DNA from: Stercorarius parasiticus
Lineage: Eukaryota; Chordata; Aves; Charadriiformes; Stercorariidae
Direction of reading: 5' to 3'
Assembly: GCA_013396915.1 (NCBI GenBank)
Contig: VWZL01003405.1
Span: 350,025-414,024 of the forward strand
DNA length: 64,000 nt
Of the stretch, positions 57,601 through 64,000 are shown one piece after another. A program made the translations under genes and the position numbers. The notes under the pieces are model-generated. The model had not been told where the DNA came from. It searched no databases and was given only the letters and a program-made list of their open reading frames with translations. Each line of letters begins with the position of its first letter. The first letter of the stretch is position 1.

Positions 57601-60600
57601 CAAGAAGAGTATTTCACTGTAACCAGCACAAGGTACATTATATGGGCCCCGAGCAAGGCACAGCGTGACTTATGGATGATTTCAGCGGGCTTTAGTTTGA
57701 TCCGTAAATCCTCTAGACACTTCACAAGAGTGTTGCTCAACTCCCGCTGCCTTCAGCCTCACAAGAGGTAGACATAAATACTTAGCATTAGCATAGCTCC
57801 CCATGACTCATTTTTTCTCCTTTTTAAAATATAGCACCCTATAAATGTGGATACATTCTCAGCAATAAAACTCATATTGTTACTGTTCACCATGCAACCA
57901 AAACAAAAAATTCCTCTTGCCGGCTTTGTGACAGCTTCCTCCCCCAAAACCAAAACACTGGCGCCCCTCACAAGGCCAGGACGGAGCAAGGGTGGCTATT
58001 CTCCATCAGGGAGCCCAGGCAGCACAGGGACACAGTGTGGTGGCAGCAGATGTGGAGCCAGCAGCTGGGCAGAAGGCTTCATCGTCAACCCAACCACTCA
58101 CATCAACTTTATTAAAAAGAGCAGAGCTGGCTCTGGGCACAGGAAGAACAGGGATTTGCCCAGCGGAATGGAGTTTCGATAACTGTGAAGCAGCCTGTGC
58201 CAGCACTGGGAAAGCCAGGCTTGCTGAAGAAGTGGTGGTGGCATCTCTAGTTGGGGGATGCTCCCCATTCCTCATCTTCCCCCAGATATACATCATCTTC
58301 CTCCCTCCATCACCAGGCTTGAGCTTTCCTCCTTAGAAAAGCCAAACCCCACATTGTCTAGCCAAGGAACTGTCCCAAGCACCAAGGAGGAACCTGATGG
58401 GAAGAGCATCAACCAGAGCTTGGTGGTTTTCATGGGAATTGAGATCCAGTTTCAGCACCCTCCTACCCACCCTGCTGCAGACTTTCCTGCATGATCCTGC
58501 ATGCTGTGTTTAGCTTTACTGAATACTCCCGTTCCCCAGCAGTACAAGTGAGATAAATAGTGGGTCCCTATCTCACAGGTATGTTGCAAAATAAATAGAT
58601 TTTTGCATTACAAGTGTTACAGGAATGCTTTAAAAATTGCACAAGTACCAAGATTAATCCATCACTGCTGAACAAGAAACCCAAGACTGATAGCAAATTA
58701 AAGTCTTACCTACACAAACATAAATACCAGAGTATGCAAGACTGTTTTCTTAGTTTATCTCTTTCTTCTGATAACCATGTTTGCCCTGGTGACTCGAACT
58801 GCTGCAGTCACAAGTTGTTTGAATTCAGTGCACCAAATCATGTCTGGAGAAATGCATGTTTTGCTCTGTCTACAGTGACGGCCGAGACATCAGTCATGCT
58901 GCTAGCTGTCCTCAACACATAGCTGAAAATACATGCTTACATCCATCCTGCTGTCAGGTGACTGAAGAATAGACATTTTTACATCTTGAACCTCTCTAGT
59001 AAGATTAGCCATGAGAATCTATTTTCCACCATATTTTTCTAATCATTTTTTCAACCTCCTTATTTAGTATCTGAAATGAGCGGAGTGGCAGAGCTGCCAT
59101 ACTCATCCTAGAAACTGTCATTTTAAAGACATGATAACAGAAGCCTTTTCTTAAAACTTCCAGGAGTATCTGTGGCTTAAAAAGCTGATTCCTGTTTAAA
59201 ATCATGACTAAGACTCTTAGGAATCCAACTCCCAAAGTCACACAGGTAGTTTTGAATATGTTACCCTTTTAGAGTAATTATGCCATCAAAGTTCCAGTCA
59301 AAAGCTGATGAGCGTTACTAATATATGCCGATGAGTGAGCCTGTAAGTGAAGGACCTTCTTGCTTTATTCACACTCCAGTAAATCAGAAAGCACACCAAG
59401 ACTTATTTTCACACACAAGGGTAACAGACCTGACCCCAGGAGACACTTAGCACGGTTAACCCACAGCCCAGGGAGCAGGTTTATTGTAAACTGCCTGCGA
59501 GCTGACGCAGTTGTACTCTGTTTTGCTGGACATGATGGAAACTTGGAGCAGCTGTTGGGTCTTCAGCGGACTAACACCAGTCGCTACATAAACCAGTGGT
59601 CTGGCCCACCATATTTGACCATTACAAGTCACCCTTCAGATGCGGAATAGTCCCCAGGAAGTCCTCAGTGACACTCATCTCTAGACCAAGAACAAGGGAG
59701 ATGCAATTGGGAGCTGGCTGGGAGACCAAGCAATAACCAAACACAGAGAAAGCAGGGATCAGCAAACCATCTGGGGGCATTTCCTCCACACGTGGGAAAA
59801 TACATCGAGATTTTCCCCCCATGAAATAAAGCACCTACTTCAGGTATGTTTAGCAGGTTAATACGGGAATGAGAACTGTTGTACATTCAAAAGAGAAGCT
59901 TTGTATGAGACTACATGGAATCTGCAGCAACAAAGAAGGCTTAGACAGTGGAGGGCTGAGAGGAATGAAGAAAGATTAAACCATTTTTACCACATTGCAT
60001 AAAGTTATATATTTGGTACAACATTCTTTCCAGGAGCAGACCTTCTGAAAGAGAAGGCAAGGCAGGCGTTATGTTATCTGGGAGAAGGTGAAGGGGTGTC
60101 AGTACACATTTTAAGCTGCTCTATAGTAGTAGTAGAACAAAGTACAAGAAAGTAGTTCAAGATTTTAATCTCAAGCCCATCAAGGGCAAACAAATTCTGA
60201 GACAAACAAGATTTAGCCAAAAATTAATTAAGAAAGCCTCATTTGTAGAAGCACTAAGAAATTCTGCTGGTCAATTCTGTCTGGAAGAGAAGCAGCAGGA
60301 AGGGGGGAATCCAATCCCAGAGTATCTCAGATACTTCAGAAGGCATCCAAGTATCTCGGCATTTGCTATATTTGTGCTCCCAACACATCCCACAAAGAAA
60401 ATTCTACTACCCCATTTTAGAAAGCAGAAAAGCGGGCTCAATGAGAGGCAGATTCACATTTATAGGTATCTATAGGAGTTGCTGACCTCAGCCTACCCAC
60501 CTTTGGGCGGTCTGTGTCAGAAAAGACACCTGGGTGCAGGTTTTCCATCTCTTCAGCTAGCTCTAGCCATTGGACTGCTCTCTCTGATGAAACCTATATG

Positions 60601-63297
60601 TCTGTGCGGCACTAACCACCACTTACTGAAGAACTAGTGGCTGAAGCAGTAAAATTAGCAGGAGACTCAGTACAGCAGACTACTTAAAAATATTGTTAAC
60701 CTCCCCCAACACTGCCCCCACCTCTTCCCTCAATCATTATTTCAGGAGATGTATTTTTGTATAATTATTTCATCATCTAAGAACAGGTGGCTAGTTTGCC
60801 ATATCTCTATGCAAGATTTCCATACGTATTACTCCTCCGCTGACATTTTCTCATATCTATATACATGCATGCATGGATCAGCAATTGCTTCACTACATTC
60901 TCAAATGGAGAATAAGAGTCATAAATCTCAAAAAAATGAATACGCCAAGAAATTCAGCATCTGAAGTTACAGCTGTTCATTTCTTCTCTCCGTTCAGAAA
61001 GAGCCAGTCATGGCTTATTGCAAATGTTATTGAAGTTGATGGACTTGCTCTAGATTTACACTGGATACAAACACTCAGGATGTGACCCACTGGAGCGCTG
61101 GACCTTCATTCCCCCATGGAGAAAAATACAGCCAGTGGCATTCAAGTAGAGCAGGAAGGCTGTACTCCCCTCCCCACTAAGTATCTTCTGTCAAGTCCCT
61201 CCTGTAGGCAATAACAGGAGAAGCATAAACTCCACCAAGGAGTGGGCTAACGTTCCTCCCATCTGCCAGTCCCACGCTCATTCTATTTTCACTTGGACCA
61301 AATCCTCCCAACCCCTTCTGCTTTATACTTCATTAAACTTGGGTGCCTCAGACACCAAGAATTATATCGTTGATCTCTGAAAGGTCACTTTCAAGGTACA
61401 TTTTGTATCTTTTAACTCCACTTCTCCTCTTCAGCCCTGTCTATAGTACTGCCTTGGAAGCCTGAAAATGAATTCCATATTTTCCATGTTGAACCTGTCC
61501 CCCCAGCCCTGATCTACTTACTTATGACAGTAAAAGCTTATGCAAACACCACCACCACCATGCAAAAACACTCCTCTCCTTGTTCCTGTGGATTCATGTT
61601 AATATTCTCCATCTCCAGAGCCTGCAGTCCCCTCTGTGTCGAGGGCTGCACATTCCCACACTGAGGTGCAATCCCTCCTGCCTCCACCTCTGCAGGTAAA
61701 AGAGGTAAAGGGATGCGCAGTCATGGCAAAGCTACAATGCGGAGGCAATGGCAGCTCCCACGTGTCGGGGCACCACATCGCACCAGATGCCCCGTGGAGG
61801 CTGAGTGATGCTCGAACCAGGAACGATAGCATCACAGAAGCAGCGCAAAGCAAACAAACCCAGCAAAACCAAATCAAGACTGGTCCAGTTGAAGTCTGGA
61901 GCCTAAAGCTTTCACAAGGCAGACTGATTCATCCTAATGAATTGACTCACCCATACCCTGTCAGCAGGGATGCCCAGCTTGGATACCAGGGGAGGTAGGT
62001 AGAGGCTCTTGGCTTGAATCCAGCCACAAAATTCACATCCAAATTTCACACCCAAAGAGGGAAGATAAAAAGAAAAGGGCAGAAATGAATGAAGCCAAAC
62101 AGCTTTCCCTCCAGAGGAAGGAGCCCTCCAGAATTAAGAGGGGAAGGGAGTAGAGTTTCTGCCCTGGTGGTCTCAACAGTGAAACACCACCCCCAGCACG
62201 CAGCGCGAGCTGAAGGGCTACACAGGTCTCAGGTACAGGGCACCGTTTCTGTCCACAGTTAAAGAGCTCTAAGGAACCACAGCACGCTATCAACAATAAT
62301 GATTCATCACATTCATTTGTCCTATATTCACTTGTCCTTACATTGCCCTTGTGTACTACTTTGCCAGTGACAATGCCAGCTCAGGTACAGGACTGGTCTC
62401 CTCCTTCCAGCCCCCAAATACCATGTCTCCCCCAGTGATAAAAAAAAACGTGGGGAAAAGGAAAAAAGTCCCACCAGACGATACAGTTTTATTCCTCCCT
62501 TTTGTTAGCCTCAGTTCCAGTTTAACGAAAAAAATAAAAATCACCCAATGCAACACATACCAAAAACTCCCCTCATGAAGAAGGCAAGCTTTGTTTCTGT
62601 AATTCTTAGTTCCTCTGCAAAAAATTTTGAGCTTGTGAAAACACCCACCAAAAAACTTCAATAAATAGAAACTGCCTTTCACATCATTTCTGAAAACAGA
62701 TGCTGGGCCAGCTCTGCCCCTGGTGCAGCTGCTCTGATTTGGGAATCATGCTGGTGGGGTGTTTGGCCCCCTGCAATCTGGGCTGCACGCTGTATGGTAC
62801 AGGATAACTCCTGGAATAGAGGAGCAAACTCAAAGAAAGTTAAACAAATTGATGCAGGACTATAATACAAAGAACACCCACTTCCTATACACACTATTAC
62901 TTTTAAAGAGATGCTGTCAGCTTTGTATTTTCAGCCTCAAGTACACAGAAAGAAATCCTAGCTCTGTTAGGTAGTCCAAAGCTATGCTATTGAGAGGTGG
63001 GTTTTTTTAAAGCTATTACTTCATAATTTCCTTGCCACACCCTTGTACTCTCTCTTATCTTCTCCTAGATTTCTTCAGTTAATAGACCCCATTTTTGCAA
63101 TGCCTCTAACAGATTCAGAGCAACAGAAAGGCACCTTTCATAAAGACAAATAATGACAGCTGACCCATGCAGTCTTACGCCTTTGAAATACATCTCTCTT
63201 GTGCAGAAGAGGCCTGAGCTAACTGCATAATTTCATAGTGAAAATTCAGAAAGCACATCTATATCCAGGTATGACTATAAAGCTTGTTCTCAGTACC

Positions 63298-63319
63298 AAC
63301 TGTTGTATGAACAACAGTT
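63298..63319. other. 9-bp perfect hairpin with 4-nt loop
   Basis: Arms AACTGTTGT and ACAACAGTT flank an ATGA loop. The surrounding sequence is ordinary non-coding DNA near the right edge of the window, and no function is suggested. Confidence 0.7.
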
Positions 63320-64000
63320 TCCAGGTAAGACATAAATAAAATGTTTCCAGGCAATAGCATCACTTTAAGCCTGCCACCAAAATCCAAACACAGATGACTC
63401 AGGATACCTAAGGAGTCGGTAGCTTAGATTTTCACACTTTCATAACATTAGACAACTAATGGAGAAAAGTGCCAGGTAGTGCAGGCTGCAGTCACCTGTG
63501 CTGGGGGAGAGCCCCACACGGGGGTCAGGACTTCACGGGGCACTTTGCTCTTCTAACAAATCCTGAACCACCATGGCATAAAGGCATCACCTCGACAGGG
63601 AGGGTCACTAGAGCAGCCAAATGCAGGATGCCGAGACTGGTCCACCCAAGATCTAACTCTTAACTTGCTCCTCAACTTGCTGCCAGCATGGCTTTATCTT
63701 TGTTTCTCTGTCTGGGAAGCAGAGTTTTCTAAACACTGTCTCTAGAGCTCTTGAGCCCTTTAAAAAAGAAAAAAAGTTGCAAGTTTTCTTTCTAATCCCC
63801 AGCAACCCAAGGACAAGAGCTGAAAAGTCCTTGTCCTTCAGCTGCGGTTCAGCTTGTTTTCTTAAAAGTAAAACCAGGAAAAAAAAGTACCTCCTCCTCC
63901 TCTCCCTGTTTCTTTGCAATTAAAGATACCATCTATATCGTCCTTCTAAAAGAAGTGCAAATAACTCCAACAAATGAATCTGGAAGCTTTCACAACGTAT

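Larger units (their letters stand above)
42058..64000. other. 5' side of MRAS coding region: presumed first intron and upstream DNA
   Basis: Because the coding exon has a 3' splice acceptor, transcription must begin to the right. No CpG island, TATA-like core promoter or other protein-coding exon was recognised up to 64000. The stretch holds the CR1 at 45655-45959, poly-T tracts, an 18-bp tandem duplication, the palindrome-rich block at about 49.1 kb and a CAC-triplet run near 61546-61560. The MRAS promoter is either beyond the window or CpG-poor and unrecognised. Confidence 0.6.

Overview
This window is vertebrate nuclear DNA, most likely from a bird. It has long introns and long non-coding stretches, only two clear interspersed repeats, and both repeats are CR1 LINE 3' ends with the avian-type 8-bp tail (ATTCTATG / ATTCTGTG units). 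No SINEs, no recognisable tRNA or rRNA genes, and no prokaryotic features were seen. A crocodilian or turtle source is not strictly excluded by CR1 alone.

The only gene I can support is MRAS (M-Ras/R-Ras3), complete in its coding part and on the minus strand. Five coding exons (41844-42036, 32468-32621, 28996-29095, 27602-27681, 24303-24402) join in frame through GT-AG introns of phase 1, 2, 0 and 2. They give 627 nt, a 208-residue RAS-family GTPase ending in CAAX box CVIL, exactly the mammalian length. An in-frame stop just upstream of the ATG in the same exon fixes the start. The exon with the start codon has a tandem NAGNAG acceptor, so at least one non-coding first exon and the promoter lie further right. 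I could not find them before 64000.

Layout: 1-about 20.9 kb is non-coding DNA beyond the 3' end of MRAS, with two blocks that look regulatory (about 11.9-12.1 kb and 14.4-15.6 kb). From about 20.9/23.6 to 24.3 kb is the probable MRAS 3' UTR, which opens with an unusual CpG-dense patch. From 24.3 to 42.06 kb are the coding exons and four introns, which contain a CR1, a poly-G tract, several perfect hairpins (one starting directly at the exon-4 splice donor) and a 188-bp imperfect inverted repeat. From 42.06 to 64 kb is the presumed first intron or upstream DNA, with a second CR1 and one compact cluster of palindromic transcription-factor-like sites.

I found no multi-gene system. The most unusual structures are the 188-bp inverted repeat in intron 1 (37518-37705), the 12-bp hairpin at the exon-4 donor (27561-27595) and the CpG-dense patch just past the MRAS stop codon. 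The many other open reading frames of 60-210 codons show no recognisable domain and are best read as chance.
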